NCBI RefSeq assembly: GCF_900230285.1
Contig: NZ_OCNK01000006.1
Span: 124,001-188,000 of the forward strand
From: Blastococcus haudaquaticus
GTDB lineage: Bacteria > Actinomycetota > Actinomycetes > Mycobacteriales > Geodermatophilaceae
Reading direction: 5' to 3'
DNA length: 64,000 bases
The notes under the pieces are model-generated. The model saw nothing but the letters and a program-made list of their open reading frames with translations, had not been told where the DNA came from and did no database searches. The translations under genes and the position numbers were made by a program. This document shows positions 8,969 to 17,511 of the stretch, piece by piece. Numbering within the stretch: the stretch's first letter is position 1; every line of letters starts with the position of its first letter.

Positions 8969-9685
8969 GTGCCCCGCTCCGCCGTCGCCGTGCTGCTCGC
9001 CGTCCTCGTCGCACTCACCGGGTGCACGTTCGAGTGGGAGATCGCGCCCGCTCCGGCCGGGCCGTCGCCGGCCGCCTCGGTCGGGCAGGGCGATGTTCCC
9101 GCGGGAACGCTCGAACCCGCCGCGGCCGTCGCCGCGCTCGCGGCGCTGCCGGTCGCGGAGAAGACCTCGCTGGACGGCTACGAGCGGGGCTGCGGCGCGG
9201 GGGAGGGCTGCGTCTTCGGGCCGGCGTGGTCCGACGTCGACCGCAACGGCTGCGACCAGCGCAACGACGTGCTGCACCGCGACCTCACCGAGGTGCAGGT
9301 GCGCGAGGGCACGCACGGCTGCGTGGTGATCGCCGGGCTCCTCGACGACCCCTACACCGGGGAGTCGGTGCTCTTCGAGAAGGCGACCGCCGCTGAGGTG
9401 CCGATCGACCACGTCGTCCCGCTGGCCGCCGCGTGGGTGCAGGGCGCGGCGGAATGGAGCGACGACCAGCGCGCGGCCTTCGCCAACGACCTGGCCAACC
9501 TGATGGCGACCACCCGGTCCGAGAACTCCTCGAAGGGCGACTCCACGGCCGACGAGTGGGTGCCCTCGAACGCCGCCTACGGCTGCTCGTACGCGACCGT
9601 GGTGGTGACCGTGAAGTCGACCTACGCGCTGTCGGTGACGCCGGCGGAGTCGCAGGCGCTGCAGGGCCTGCTCGCCACTTGTTGA
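8969..9685 (+). CDS. secreted HNH-type lipoprotein (DUF1524 / GmrSD C-terminal-like)
   Basis: A 238-residue protein with a lipoprotein signal (VLLAVLVALTGC, lipid-attachment Cys19), so it is expected on the outer face of the membrane. The body matches the DUF1524 fold: two Cys pairs (near CGAGEGC and NGCDQRNDV), the HNH-like core IDHVVPLAAAW, and the NDLANLMATTRSENSSKGD block. Such proteins are presumed metal-dependent nucleases, perhaps for nutrient DNA or competition, but no substrate is shown. The GTG at 8969 gives a complete signal peptide. Confidence 0.8.
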   Translation: MPRSAVAVLLAVLVALTGCTFEWEIAPAPAGPSPAASVGQGDVPAGTLEPAAAVAALAALPVAEKTSLDGYERGCGAGEGCVFGPAWSDVDRNGCDQRNDVLHRDLTEVQVREGTHGCVVIAGLLDDPYTGESVLFEKATAAEVPIDHVVPLAAAWVQGAAEWSDDQRAAFANDLANLMATTRSENSSKGDSTADEWVPSNAAYGCSYATVVVTVKSTYALSVTPAESQALQGLLATC

Positions 9686-9798
9686 GTCGCCCGGCGGCCT
9701 TCGGCGGCGTGGCATCACGCTGCGTGTGCGGGCCGCCGGAGCGGCCTGCCGGATCCCCGGGACGGGTGCGCCTAGCGTGTCGGATGAGGTGATCAGTC

Positions 9799-10356
9799 AT
9801 GAGTGAACGCAACGGAAGTACGTCCGTCGGGACGGGGACGGCCGAGATCCCGATCGTCCGCCCCGCCGCACAGGCCGAGGCGGCACCGGCGTCGGCCCCG
9901 GAGCCCGCCGCTGCGCCGGTGGACGAGGCCAACATCGCCGTCGACCGGGAGATGGTGCCGGGCATGCAGCCCACCGCGCCGGTGACCGTGCGTCCCCGGC
10001 CGCGCATGCCCCGCCGGGGACCGCTGACCGTGATGGGCCCGTGGGCGCCGGTTGCCGGCGGTCTGCTCGGCCTGCTGCTGGGCGGGATCACCGTGCTTGT
10101 CCTGGGCGGGACCGCGGAGAGCTTCGAGGACCGGCTGGCCCTCGTCTTCGTCGTGCTGGGCCTGGGGATGCTCGGCAGCGCCGGGGTCCTGCTGGCCGAC
10201 GAGGTGCGCATGATGCGCCAGCGCTCGCGGGACGCCGTCGTCCGGCCGCAGTGGGTGGAGGCGACCGCCGGTCTGCTCAACGGCCTCACGCCGGCCCGCC
10301 TGCTGCTCGCCCTCGCCGGGTTCGTGCTCTTCCTCGCGGCGTACGTCAGCCGCTGA
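9799..10356 (+). CDS. hypothetical membrane protein
   Basis: A 185-residue protein not recognised as any family. The first 70 residues are rich in Ala and Pro and look disordered. About three hydrophobic segments follow (WAPVAGGLLGLLLGGITVLVL, LVFVVLGLGMLGSAGVLL and a C-terminal LLLALAGFVLFLAAYV). The ATG is preceded by AGGTGAT with 5-nt spacing. It converges on the TauE pair. Confidence 0.7.
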   Translation: MSERNGSTSVGTGTAEIPIVRPAAQAEAAPASAPEPAAAPVDEANIAVDREMVPGMQPTAPVTVRPRPRMPRRGPLTVMGPWAPVAGGLLGLLLGGITVLVLGGTAESFEDRLALVFVVLGLGMLGSAGVLLADEVRMMRQRSRDAVVRPQWVEATAGLLNGLTPARLLLALAGFVLFLAAYVSR

Positions 10357-10379
10357 CCCTCCGCCCGCCGGCCCGGGTC

Positions 10380-11141
10380 TCAGCCGTACGCCTCGACCCC
10401 GAGGTAGACGGCGAGGCCCAGGCCGGCGAGGGCGATGACCCGGCGCAGCGCGGTCTGCGGCGCCCGGCGGACGATCCGCGGGCCGAGGAGCGAACCGAGG
10501 AACAGCCCGATCGCCAGCGGCAGCGCGGCCGACCAGGCGATCGAGGCGAACAGGACGAAGCCGATCGCGGCGACCGTGTTGGCCACCCCGAGGATGACGT
10601 TGCGCATCGCGTTGCTGCGGGGGAGTCCCTCGCCCGTGGTGAGCAGGAACGTGGCCAGCATGAGAACCCCGGCCGCGGCGCCGAAGTAGCCGCCGTAGAT
10701 CGAGATGAGGAAGATCGCGCCGGGCAGCCACCACTGGTCCCGGTGCGGCCGGCCCACGTGGGCCTCGGCGAGCTCGCGCGGTGGCCGGACGACGAGGATG
10801 GCCAGCGAGGCGCCGCCGATCAGCCACGGGACGATCCGCTCGAAGGCCTCCGACGGGGTGAGCAGGAGCAGGACGGCGCCGGTCACCCCGCCGAGGACGG
10901 CGGCCGCCGCCAGCGGCACCAGCCGCCGGCCCTGGCCCCGCAGCTCCGGCCGGGAGGCGCTCACCGAGCCGATCCCCACCGTGACCAGGGCGGCCGTGTT
11001 GGTGACGTTGGCGGTCACCGGCGGGATGCCCGTCGCGAGCAGAGCCGGGTAGCTGATCAGCGAGGCCAGCCCGGCGATGCTGCCGGTGAGTCCCGCGCCG
11101 ATCCCGGCCAGCACGAGGAAGCCGAACTCCCAGGGGCTCAC
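10380..11141 (-). CDS. TauE/SafE family permease, second of a pair
   Basis: A 253-residue protein with about eight membrane segments of the TauE/SafE family, which exports or imports sulfonates, sulfite or other anions. The duplicated motif is visible as GLTGSIAGLASLISYPALL near the N-terminus and ISIYGGYFGAAAGVLMLA in the second half, followed by NAMRNVILGVANTVA. The GTG at 11141 overlaps the stop of the upstream permease gene by 4 nt, so the two are translationally coupled. They look like an old tandem duplication. Confidence 0.85.
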   Translation of the reverse strand: MSPWEFGFLVLAGIGAGLTGSIAGLASLISYPALLATGIPPVTANVTNTAALVTVGIGSVSASRPELRGQGRRLVPLAAAAVLGGVTGAVLLLLTPSEAFERIVPWLIGGASLAILVVRPPRELAEAHVGRPHRDQWWLPGAIFLISIYGGYFGAAAGVLMLATFLLTTGEGLPRSNAMRNVILGVANTVAAIGFVLFASIAWSAALPLAIGLFLGSLLGPRIVRRAPQTALRRVIALAGLGLAVYLGVEAYG

Positions 11142-11914
11142 CGGGACACCAGCACCAGGATGGCCACGATGCCCAGCACGACGATCGCGGCCCGCAGGAC
11201 CCCTGACGGCAGGCGTCGGCCGTACCGGCTGCTGATGGCCCCGCCCACCAGGGAGCCCGCCGCGAGCAGTCCCGCGGCCGCCCAGTCGATCCGGTCGGTG
11301 GCCACGACCACGTAGGCCCCGGCGGCGACGGTGTTGACCGCGAGGGTGAGCACGTTCTTGATCGCGTTGAGCCGCTGCAGGGACTCGCGCAGGAGGAACC
11401 CGAAGATGCCGATCTGCAGGACGCCCTGGCTGGCGGCGAAGTAGCCCCCGTACGTCCCCGTGGCGTAGGCGCCGGCGAACAGCGCGGCCAGCCGCCGGCC
11501 GTCGACCGGGGGAGCCGTCCCGTCGTCGGGCCGGGCGGGCAGCCGTCGCTGCACGAGCGGCTGGACGGCGACGAGCACGACGGCGACGCCGACGAGCACC
11601 GGGACGACCGCCTCGAACGTCGACGCGGGCAGGTGCAGGAGCAGGAAGGCGCCGGTGAGCGCGCCGAGGACCGAGGCGGGCAGCAGCCGCAACAGCAGGC
11701 GCCGCTGGCCGCGCAGCTCGCGCCGGTAGCCGATCGAGCCGCTCAGGTTGCCGGCGATGAGGCCCAGGGAGTTGCTGATGGTGGCGGGCACCGGCGGCAG
11801 TCCGACGGCCAGCAGCACCGGGAAGCTGACGAGGGTGCCGGAGCCGACCACGGCGTTGATGCCGCCCGCGGCGAACCCGGCCGCGGCCACCGCCACCATC
11901 TCCCACCCCGTCAT
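11138..11914 (-). CDS. TauE/SafE family permease, first of a pair
   Basis: A 258-residue membrane protein of the same family as its downstream neighbour. It has the motif GGINAVVGSGTLVSFPVLL in the first half and YATGTYGGYFAASQGVLQ plus NAIKNVLTLAVNTVAAGAY in the second. The two genes may encode a heteromeric transporter or two paralogues with different substrates. The substrate is unknown; no sulfur-metabolism gene lies next to them. Confidence 0.85.
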   Translation of the reverse strand: MTGWEMVAVAAAGFAAGGINAVVGSGTLVSFPVLLAVGLPPVPATISNSLGLIAGNLSGSIGYRRELRGQRRLLLRLLPASVLGALTGAFLLLHLPASTFEAVVPVLVGVAVVLVAVQPLVQRRLPARPDDGTAPPVDGRRLAALFAGAYATGTYGGYFAASQGVLQIGIFGFLLRESLQRLNAIKNVLTLAVNTVAAGAYVVVATDRIDWAAAGLLAAGSLVGGAISSRYGRRLPSGVLRAAIVVLGIVAILVLVSR

Positions 11915-11985
11915 GCGGACATCGCCGTCGAGCCTGACACGGTGCCGGCCCGGTGCGCCGCAGAGCAGGGGTCGATCACGTCACA

Positions 11986-12005
11986 GTCCGACCGCGCGGC
12001 CGGAC
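11986..12005 (-). terminator. small hairpin after the membrane-protein gene
   Basis: GTCCG pairs with CGGAC around a 10-nt loop, 6 bp beyond the stop codon of the minus-strand gene that ends at 12011. The stem is short and no U-tract follows, so it is only a candidate terminator. Confidence 0.3.
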
Positions 12006-12010
12006 GCCGG

Positions 12011-12628
12011 TCAGCGGGAGTCGAGGGTGACGAGCGGGGCCGTGAGCATCGCCTTCAGCGAGCCGAGCACCCCGAGGACGGGAACGGCGACGGCGCACCA
12101 CATCCCCGGGCCGAAGCCCACGCTGAGCAGGCCGCCGTCGACCAGCAGCAGGGCGACCGCGGCGGCGGCGGTCAGCGAGACGGCCAGCGCCAGCACGCCG
12201 ATCAGCCGGTGCCCGCGGGCCGGGACCAGCAGGAGGAAGCCCAGGAGGACCAGGAGACCGCCGCACGCCACCACGGCCAGTGGCTGCCAGACGACGGCGC
12301 GGACAGCGTGGTCGACGCCGGCGTCCAGGGCCTCGGCCCCCTGCCGGACCAGCGACAGGCCGGGTGGTCCCTCGCCCGGCCACCAGGACAGGGACAGGCT
12401 CACGTTCGCGGCGACCCCGGCGAGCACGAGCGCAGCAGCGCCCGCGACGTCGGCGCGCTTCACGACCGCCAGGCGGGGGGACGCATCGGAGGGCGTGCGG
12501 CCGGCCGGCAGCCGGTCCCCGTCGCTCTCCTCCGGGAACTCGGCGGGCAGGCCGAACAGGGTCGGTCCTCCCTCGGGCCCCACGTCCACGGGTCGGTCGG
12601 CACCGCTGGGCTGGAGACGTTCGGTCAT
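12011..12628 (-). CDS. hypothetical membrane protein
   Basis: A 205-residue protein with a polar, probably cytoplasmic N-terminus of about 58 residues and then four hydrophobic segments (AGAAALVLAGVAANVSLSLSWW, VVACGGLLVLLGFLLLV, LIGVLALAVSLTAAAAVALLLV, CAVAVPVLGVLGSL). No family was recognised. The ATG follows GGAGGA with good spacing. It is separate from the helicase gene behind it by 122 bp containing a terminator hairpin. Confidence 0.7.
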   Translation of the reverse strand: MTERLQPSGADRPVDVGPEGGPTLFGLPAEFPEESDGDRLPAGRTPSDASPRLAVVKRADVAGAAALVLAGVAANVSLSLSWWPGEGPPGLSLVRQGAEALDAGVDHAVRAVVWQPLAVVACGGLLVLLGFLLLVPARGHRLIGVLALAVSLTAAAAVALLLVDGGLLSVGFGPGMWCAVAVPVLGVLGSLKAMLTAPLVTLDSR

Positions 12629-12717
12629 CGGGTCCTCCGACGGTGCGGGCGAGGGGAGGCGTCCGCAGTGCTCCGAGGGTAGGACCGCTCCGCCGGCCGG
12701 GACAGCCGAAACGGCTC

Positions 12718-12740
12718 GTCATCGGACACAATCCGATGAC
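12718..12740 (-). terminator. terminator hairpin after the DUF3516 helicase gene
   Basis: GTCATCGG pairs perfectly with CCGATGAC around the 7-nt loop ACACAAT, about 10 bp past the stop of the helicase gene. It is the clearest simple terminator-like hairpin in this part, though without a U-rich tail. Confidence 0.55.
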
Positions 12741-12750
12741 GCCTCCGGCG

Positions 12751-15300
12751 TCAGTCCTTGCGGCCCGCGTCGACCACGCGCAGCACGGCCGCGCCGTCCT
12801 CGTCGGAGGCCTCCAGGTCCACCTCGACGTCGATGCCCCAGTCGTGGTCCTCCTCGGGGTCGTCCAGGATCTGGCGCACCCGCCACAGTCCCGGCTCGCC
12901 CCTGTCGATGATCAGCAGCGCCGGACCCCGGGCGTCGGCGCCGGTCCGCACCTCCTCGTGCTCCGCGAAGTACGCCCGCACCACCTGCTCCCACCGGTCG
13001 GCGTCCCAACCCGACCCGGAGTCCAGCTCGCCGAGGTCGTACCAGCGGCGCCGGGCGAACAGCTCGACCCGGCGGAACAGCGCGTTGCGCACCATCGCCG
13101 TGAACGCGCGCTCGTTGCCGGTGAGCGGACGCGGCCGGGCGGGGACGGCCACCGGGGCGTCGAGCGGCTGGTCGGGAGAGGTGAGCTGCTCCCACTCGTC
13201 GAGCAGTGACGAGTCGACCTGACGGACGAGCTCGCCGAGCCACTCGACGATGTCGGTGACCTCCTCGGTGCGGGCCGCGGCCGGGACGCCCGAGCGCAGT
13301 GCCTTGAACGCATCGGACAGGTAGCGCAGCACGGCGCCCTCGGACCGGGTCAGCCCGTAGGTGTTCACGAACTCGCGGAAGGTGAAGGCCCGCTCCCACA
13401 TCTCGCGGACGACCGACTTCGGCGACAGCAGCCCGTCCGCGGCCCACGGGTTGGTCTGCCGGTACACGTCGAAGGCGTGCCCGAGCAGCTCCTCGAGCGG
13501 CTTCGGGTAGCTGACCTCCTCGAGCAGCTCCATCCGCTCGTCGTACTCGATGCCCTCGGCCTTCATCTGCGCGACGGCCTCGCCCTTGGCCTTGTTCAGC
13601 TGCGCCGCGAGGATCTGCCGCGGGTCGTCGAGCGTCGCCTCGATGACGCTCACGACGTCGAGCGGATACGTCTCGGACTCCGGGTCCAGCACGTCGATGG
13701 CGGCCAGCGCGAACGTGGACAGCGGCTGGTTGAGCGCGAAGTCCGGCGGCAGGTCGATCTTGAGGTCGTAGCGCCGGCCGTCCGGCTCGGGCTCCGGCAG
13801 CCGCTCCAGCACGCCGGCCTGCAGCAGCGAGCGGGCGATGCCGATCGCGTCCCGGATGTGCTGGAGCTGCTTCTTGCGCGGCTCGTGGTTGTCGGTGAGC
13901 AGCCGGCGCATCGCGGCGAACGGGTCGCCCGGCCGGTCGACGACGTCGAGGATCATCGACGTCGAGACCCGCATGTTGCTGGTCAGCTTCTCCGGTTCAC
14001 CCTCGACCAGCCGCTTCATCGTCGACTCGCTCCACGGCACCATGCCGTCGGGCACCTTCTTGCGGACCAGCTTGCGGCGCTTCTTCGGGTCGTCGGACAC
14101 CTTGGCGAACTGCTTGAGGTTCTCGACCTCGTGCTCCGGCGCCTGGACGACGACGGTGCCCGCGGTGTCGTAGCCCGCGCGCCCCGCCCGCCCGGCGATC
14201 TGGTGGAACTCGCGCACCTGCAGCAGCCGGGTGCGGGTGCCGTCGTACTTGCTCAGCGCGGAGAAGACGACGGTCCGGATGGGGACGTTGATGCCGACGC
14301 CGAGGGTGTCGGTCCCGCAGATGACCTTGAGCAGCCCGGCCTGCGCCAGCTGTTCGACCAGCCGCCGGTACTTCGGCAGCATCCCCGCGTGGTGCACGCC
14401 GATGCCGTGGCGGACCAGCCGGCTGAGCGTGGTGCCGAACGCCGAGGAGAACCGGAACCCGCCGATCATCTCGGCGATCGCGGCCTTCTGCTCCTTGGTC
14501 GAGACGTTGACGCTCATCAACGCCTGGGCCCTCTCCAGCGCCGAGGCCTGGGTGAAGTGGACGACGTAGACGGGCGCCTGCTGGGTGTCCAGGAGGTCCT
14601 GGATCGTCTCGTGCATCGGCGTCGTCGCGTAGTAGTGGTGCAGCGGGACCGGGCGTTCGGCGTTGGCCACCAGGGCCGTGGGGCGGCCGGTGCGCCGGGT
14701 GAGGTCCTCGCGCAGCGAGGTGACGTCGCCGAGGGTGGCGCTCATCAGCAGGAACTGCGCCTTCGGCAGCTCGAGGAGCGGCACCTGCCAGGCCCAGCCC
14801 CGGTCGGGGTCGCCGTAGTAGTGGAACTCGTCCATGACCACGAGCACGTCGCCCAGGCCGTCGTCCTGACCTCCCTCGCGCAGCGCGATGTTGGCCAGCA
14901 CCTCGGCGGTGCACGCGATGATCGGCGCCCCGGCGTTGACGCTGGCGTCGCCGGTCAGCATGCCGACGTTGGCCGCGCCGAAGACACCGCAGAGGGCGAA
15001 GAACTTCTCGCTGACCAGAGCCTTGATCGGGGCGGTGTAGTAGCTGCGCCGGCCGGCTGCCAGGGCCGCGTACTGGGCGCCGGTGGCGACCAGCGACTTG
15101 CCGGACCCCGTCGGGGTGGCCAGGACGACGTTCGCGCCGCTGACCAGCTCGATCAGCGCCTCCTCCTGCGCCGGGTACAGCGTCGTCCCGCCGTTCTCGG
15201 CCCATGCGGCGAAGGAGGCGAACAGCTCGTCGGCGTCGTCGCCACGTGCGCGCAGGGCGGAGAGGTCGGCGGCGTCGTCGAGCAGCGGGGGAGCAGACAT
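12751..15300 (-). CDS. DEAD/DEAH-box helicase with DUF3516 domain
   Basis: An 849-residue Ski2-like superfamily 2 helicase found widely in actinobacteria. The N-terminal half holds Walker A (ATPTGSGKS), the DExH box variant DEFH (VVMDEFHYYGD), SAT (LLMSATLGD), GVHHAGMLPKYR and motif VI (QIAGRAGRAGYD). The C-terminal half matches the DUF3516 extension. It is probably an RNA helicase, but its substrate is unknown. The ATG at 15300 is chosen because homology begins immediately there. Confidence 0.88.
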   Translation of the reverse strand: MSAPPLLDDAADLSALRARGDDADELFASFAAWAENGGTTLYPAQEEALIELVSGANVVLATPTGSGKSLVATGAQYAALAAGRRSYYTAPIKALVSEKFFALCGVFGAANVGMLTGDASVNAGAPIIACTAEVLANIALREGGQDDGLGDVLVVMDEFHYYGDPDRGWAWQVPLLELPKAQFLLMSATLGDVTSLREDLTRRTGRPTALVANAERPVPLHHYYATTPMHETIQDLLDTQQAPVYVVHFTQASALERAQALMSVNVSTKEQKAAIAEMIGGFRFSSAFGTTLSRLVRHGIGVHHAGMLPKYRRLVEQLAQAGLLKVICGTDTLGVGINVPIRTVVFSALSKYDGTRTRLLQVREFHQIAGRAGRAGYDTAGTVVVQAPEHEVENLKQFAKVSDDPKKRRKLVRKKVPDGMVPWSESTMKRLVEGEPEKLTSNMRVSTSMILDVVDRPGDPFAAMRRLLTDNHEPRKKQLQHIRDAIGIARSLLQAGVLERLPEPEPDGRRYDLKIDLPPDFALNQPLSTFALAAIDVLDPESETYPLDVVSVIEATLDDPRQILAAQLNKAKGEAVAQMKAEGIEYDERMELLEEVSYPKPLEELLGHAFDVYRQTNPWAADGLLSPKSVVREMWERAFTFREFVNTYGLTRSEGAVLRYLSDAFKALRSGVPAAARTEEVTDIVEWLGELVRQVDSSLLDEWEQLTSPDQPLDAPVAVPARPRPLTGNERAFTAMVRNALFRRVELFARRRWYDLGELDSGSGWDADRWEQVVRAYFAEHEEVRTGADARGPALLIIDRGEPGLWRVRQILDDPEEDHDWGIDVEVDLEASDEDGAAVLRVVDAGRKD

Positions 15301-15397
15301 CGTGGACGACAGCGTGCCTGACGGCCCAGACCTTCCCGGACCCGCCACCGGCCGACGAGCACGCACTCACGGTCACGATCCGGTAACGACCGCTCCG

Positions 15398-15409
15398 TCG
15401 ATGCATCGA
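15398..15409. other. 12-bp perfect palindrome upstream of a small ORF
   Basis: TCGATGCATCGA is a perfect palindrome in the 161-bp gap between the divergent helicase gene and the small CxxC ORF. It could be a regulator site. Nothing else supports a function. Confidence 0.3.
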
Positions 15410-15461
15410 ATGAACCGATGGGGCCTAGAAAGTGAACGGAAGGTAAACGAGAGGTGGCGTG

Positions 15462-15596
15462 ATGAGGTCGAACGTGGAGTGCCCGGCGTGCCGTTGGGTC
15501 CCGGTGGTGGACGGCTCGGGCCGTCGCCGGCTCGAGATGCGCTGGCAGCTGCCGGTCGCGGCCCCCGCGGCGAGCACCCTGGCCCGGGCCGCCTGA
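15462..15596 (+). CDS. small 44-residue CxxC protein, candidate
   Basis: An ATG at 15462 preceded by GAGAGGTGG opens a 44-codon frame: MRSNVECPACRW, then a basic stretch GRRRLEMRW and an Ala-rich tail. One CPAC pair could bind zinc or act in redox, but the second pair of a zinc ribbon is missing. No family is recognised. Support is the ribosome-binding site and the placement 84 bp before the dehydrogenase gene; chance remains possible at this GC content. Confidence 0.4.
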   Translation: MRSNVECPACRWVPVVDGSGRRRLEMRWQLPVAAPAASTLARAA

Positions 15597-15602
15597 CCGT
15601 CG

Positions 15603-15627
15603 GGTTCCGCGGGGGTCGGCGCGGGTA
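15603..15627 (+). promoter_or_regulatory. SigB/SigF-like promoter candidate for the SDR gene
   Basis: GGTT (15603-15606) and GGGTA (15623-15627) are separated by 16 bp. This resembles the stress sigma factor SigB/SigF promoter pattern of actinobacteria (GGTTT, 15-17 bp, GGGTA). It lies about 50 bp before the GTG of the dehydrogenase gene. The match is short and could be chance. Confidence 0.35.
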
Positions 15628-15679
15628 GGGCGGCACGGCGTCGAACAGTGGCGCCGCCGTGCGCACCGCAGGAGGACCC

Positions 15680-16537
15680 GTGTCAGAGCCCCGCCCCGAG
15701 AGCCAGCCCGAGCAGCAGCAGGACGTCCCCGGCGTCCTCGGCAAGATGGACCCCAAGCCCGACCACGGCGAGGAGAGCTACCGCGGCTCCGGGAAGCTGA
15801 CCGGCAAGGCAGCCGTGATCACCGGCGGGGACAGCGGCATCGGCCGCGCCGTCGCCATCGCGTTCGCGAGGGAAGGCGCCGACGTCCTGATCTCGTACCT
15901 CAACGAGCACGAGGACGCGAAGGACACCGCCAAGTACGTCGAGGAGGCCGGGCGCCGGTGCGTCCTGGTGGCGGGTGACCTGGCCGACCGGGCCCACGCC
16001 AAATCCATCATCCCCAAGGCCGTCGAGGAGTTCGGCAAGGTCGACATCCTCGTCAACAACGCCGCCTTCCAGATGAGCCACCCGACGCTGGAGGAGGTTT
16101 CGGACGAGGAGTGGGACCACACGGTCGCCGTGAACCTCAGCGCCATGTTCACCCTCACCAAGGACGCGATCCCGCACATGCCCCCCGGCGGGGCCATCAT
16201 CAACTCGTCGTCGGTGAACTCCGACATGCCGAGCCCCGACCTGGCGCCCTACGCGATGACGAAGTCCGGCATCGCCAACTTCACCGCGAGCATGGCGCAG
16301 ATGTACGCGGACAAGGGCATCCGGGCCAACAGCGTGGCCCCCGGGCCGGTCTGGACGCCGCTGATCCCGGCCACCATGCCGGCGGAGAAGGTCGGCAGCT
16401 TCGGCAAGCAGGTGCCGATGGGCCGCGCCGGTCAGCCCGCCGAGCTCGCCCCGGTCTACGTGCTGCTGGCCAGCGACGAGGCCTCCTACGTGTCCGGCGC
16501 CCGGGTCGCCGTCACCGGCGGCAACCCCATCCTGTAA
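15680..16537 (+). CDS. SDR family oxidoreductase (YghA/YhdF-like)
   Basis: A 285-residue short-chain dehydrogenase. It has an N-terminal extension of about 40 residues rich in Gln, Glu and Pro (QPEQQQDVPG...MDPKPDHGE), typical of the YghA/YhdF branch. The Rossmann motif is TGGDSGIG (48-55), with NNAA, the catalytic Tyr and Lys in YAMTK, and a C-terminal VSGARVAVTGG. These enzymes use NAD(P) and are often stress-linked; the substrate is not known. The GTG at 15680 follows a perfect AGGAGG sequence. Confidence 0.88.
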   Translation: MSEPRPESQPEQQQDVPGVLGKMDPKPDHGEESYRGSGKLTGKAAVITGGDSGIGRAVAIAFAREGADVLISYLNEHEDAKDTAKYVEEAGRRCVLVAGDLADRAHAKSIIPKAVEEFGKVDILVNNAAFQMSHPTLEEVSDEEWDHTVAVNLSAMFTLTKDAIPHMPPGGAIINSSSVNSDMPSPDLAPYAMTKSGIANFTASMAQMYADKGIRANSVAPGPVWTPLIPATMPAEKVGSFGKQVPMGRAGQPAELAPVYVLLASDEASYVSGARVAVTGGNPIL

Positions 16538-16544
16538 CGCCAGG

Positions 16545-16572
16545 AGGGGCCGAAGTGGCCATGTCGGCCCCT
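16545..16572. terminator. bidirectional terminator between convergent SDR and mmuM genes
   Basis: AGGGGCCGA pairs perfectly with TCGGCCCCT around the 10-nt loop AGTGGCCATG. It sits between the stop of the SDR gene and the stop of mmuM, so it can serve both. Its loop matches that of the hairpin at 8890 in the GTGGCCA core. Confidence 0.65.
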
Positions 16573-17480
16573 CAGGGGAGGGCTGAGACGACGGCCGCGA
16601 TGTCGGCCGGGCGGACGCGGCAGCAACCGCCCACCAGCCGGGCGCCGTTCCCGACCCAGGTCGGGACGGCGTCCGGCGACACCCCGGGTGGCCCGCTCCA
16701 GCGCCGCCCCGCGGCGTCCCACGCCTCCCCGCTGTTCGGGTAGACGACGACCGGCTTCCCGGCGGCGGCCGCTGCGGTGAGCGCGGGCCCGACCGCGGCG
16801 GGCGCGGTGCAGTTGACCCCGACGGCGACCACCTCGTCGACCCCGGCCGCCATCGCGAAGACGTCGGCCGCGCGCTCGCCGCGGCGGGTGCGCGGGACGT
16901 CGTCGTCGTCGACCACCGTGGTGAGCGAGAGCCAGACCGGGACGCCCAGCGCCTGGGCCTCGGCGAGCAGTGCCTCGGCCTCCGCGGCCGCGGGCACGGT
17001 CTCGCAGGCCAGCACGTCCGCGCCCGCCTCGGCGAGCAGTTCCATCCGCGGTCGGTGGAAGGCCCGCAGGGCCGCGACGCCGATCGCGTCGACGTAGTCG
17101 CCGGTGTACTCCGACCCGTCGGCCAGCATCGCGCCGTACGGACCGACCGAGCCGGCGACCCATCCCTCGCCCTGTCCCGCGTCCTGCCCCTCGCGGGCCA
17201 GCACCACCGACGACGCGATCAGGCGGCGGGCCTCGTCCGCGTCGACACCCGCCGCCGCGAAGCCCTCGACGGTCGCCTGGTAGCTGGCTGTCGTCGCCAC
17301 CTGCGCGCCCGCCGCGGCGAAGGCCGCGTGCGCCTCGACGATCGCCCCGGGTGCGTCGCGCAGGAGGCGGGCCGACCACAGCGCCGAGGAGACGTCGTGC
17401 CCACGCGCCTCGAGCTCGGTGGAGAGACCGCCGTCCAGGACGACCGGTCCCGCGGCCAGCGCGTCGGCGAGGGAAGGCAT
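16572..17480 (-). CDS. mmuM: homocysteine S-methyltransferase
   Basis: A roughly 302-residue member of the homocysteine S-methyltransferase family, which methylates homocysteine to methionine using S-methylmethionine or S-adenosylmethionine. Features are VVLDGGLSTELEARGHD at the N-terminus, the zinc ligand Cys in VAVGVNCTAP and the paired zinc ligands in LVGGCCRV near the C-terminus. The start was set at the ATG at 17480 (MPSLADAL); ATGs at 17492 and 17522 are alternatives. The gene runs divergently from the YidD-like gene with almost no space between them. Confidence 0.85.
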   Translation of the reverse strand: MPSLADALAAGPVVLDGGLSTELEARGHDVSSALWSARLLRDAPGAIVEAHAAFAAAGAQVATTASYQATVEGFAAAGVDADEARRLIASSVVLAREGQDAGQGEGWVAGSVGPYGAMLADGSEYTGDYVDAIGVAALRAFHRPRMELLAEAGADVLACETVPAAAEAEALLAEAQALGVPVWLSLTTVVDDDDVPRTRRGERAADVFAMAAGVDEVVAVGVNCTAPAAVGPALTAAAAAGKPVVVYPNSGEAWDAAGRRWSGPPGVSPDAVPTWVGNGARLVGGCCRVRPADIAAVVSALP

Positions 17481-17511
17481 GCCGACGATCATCCCGCGGT
17501 ACTGGCAGTCC

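Noticed and set aside
13477-15321. Open frame of about 600 codons opposite the DUF3516 helicase
   Set aside because: Antisense to a helicase with all motifs; no recognisable protein features.
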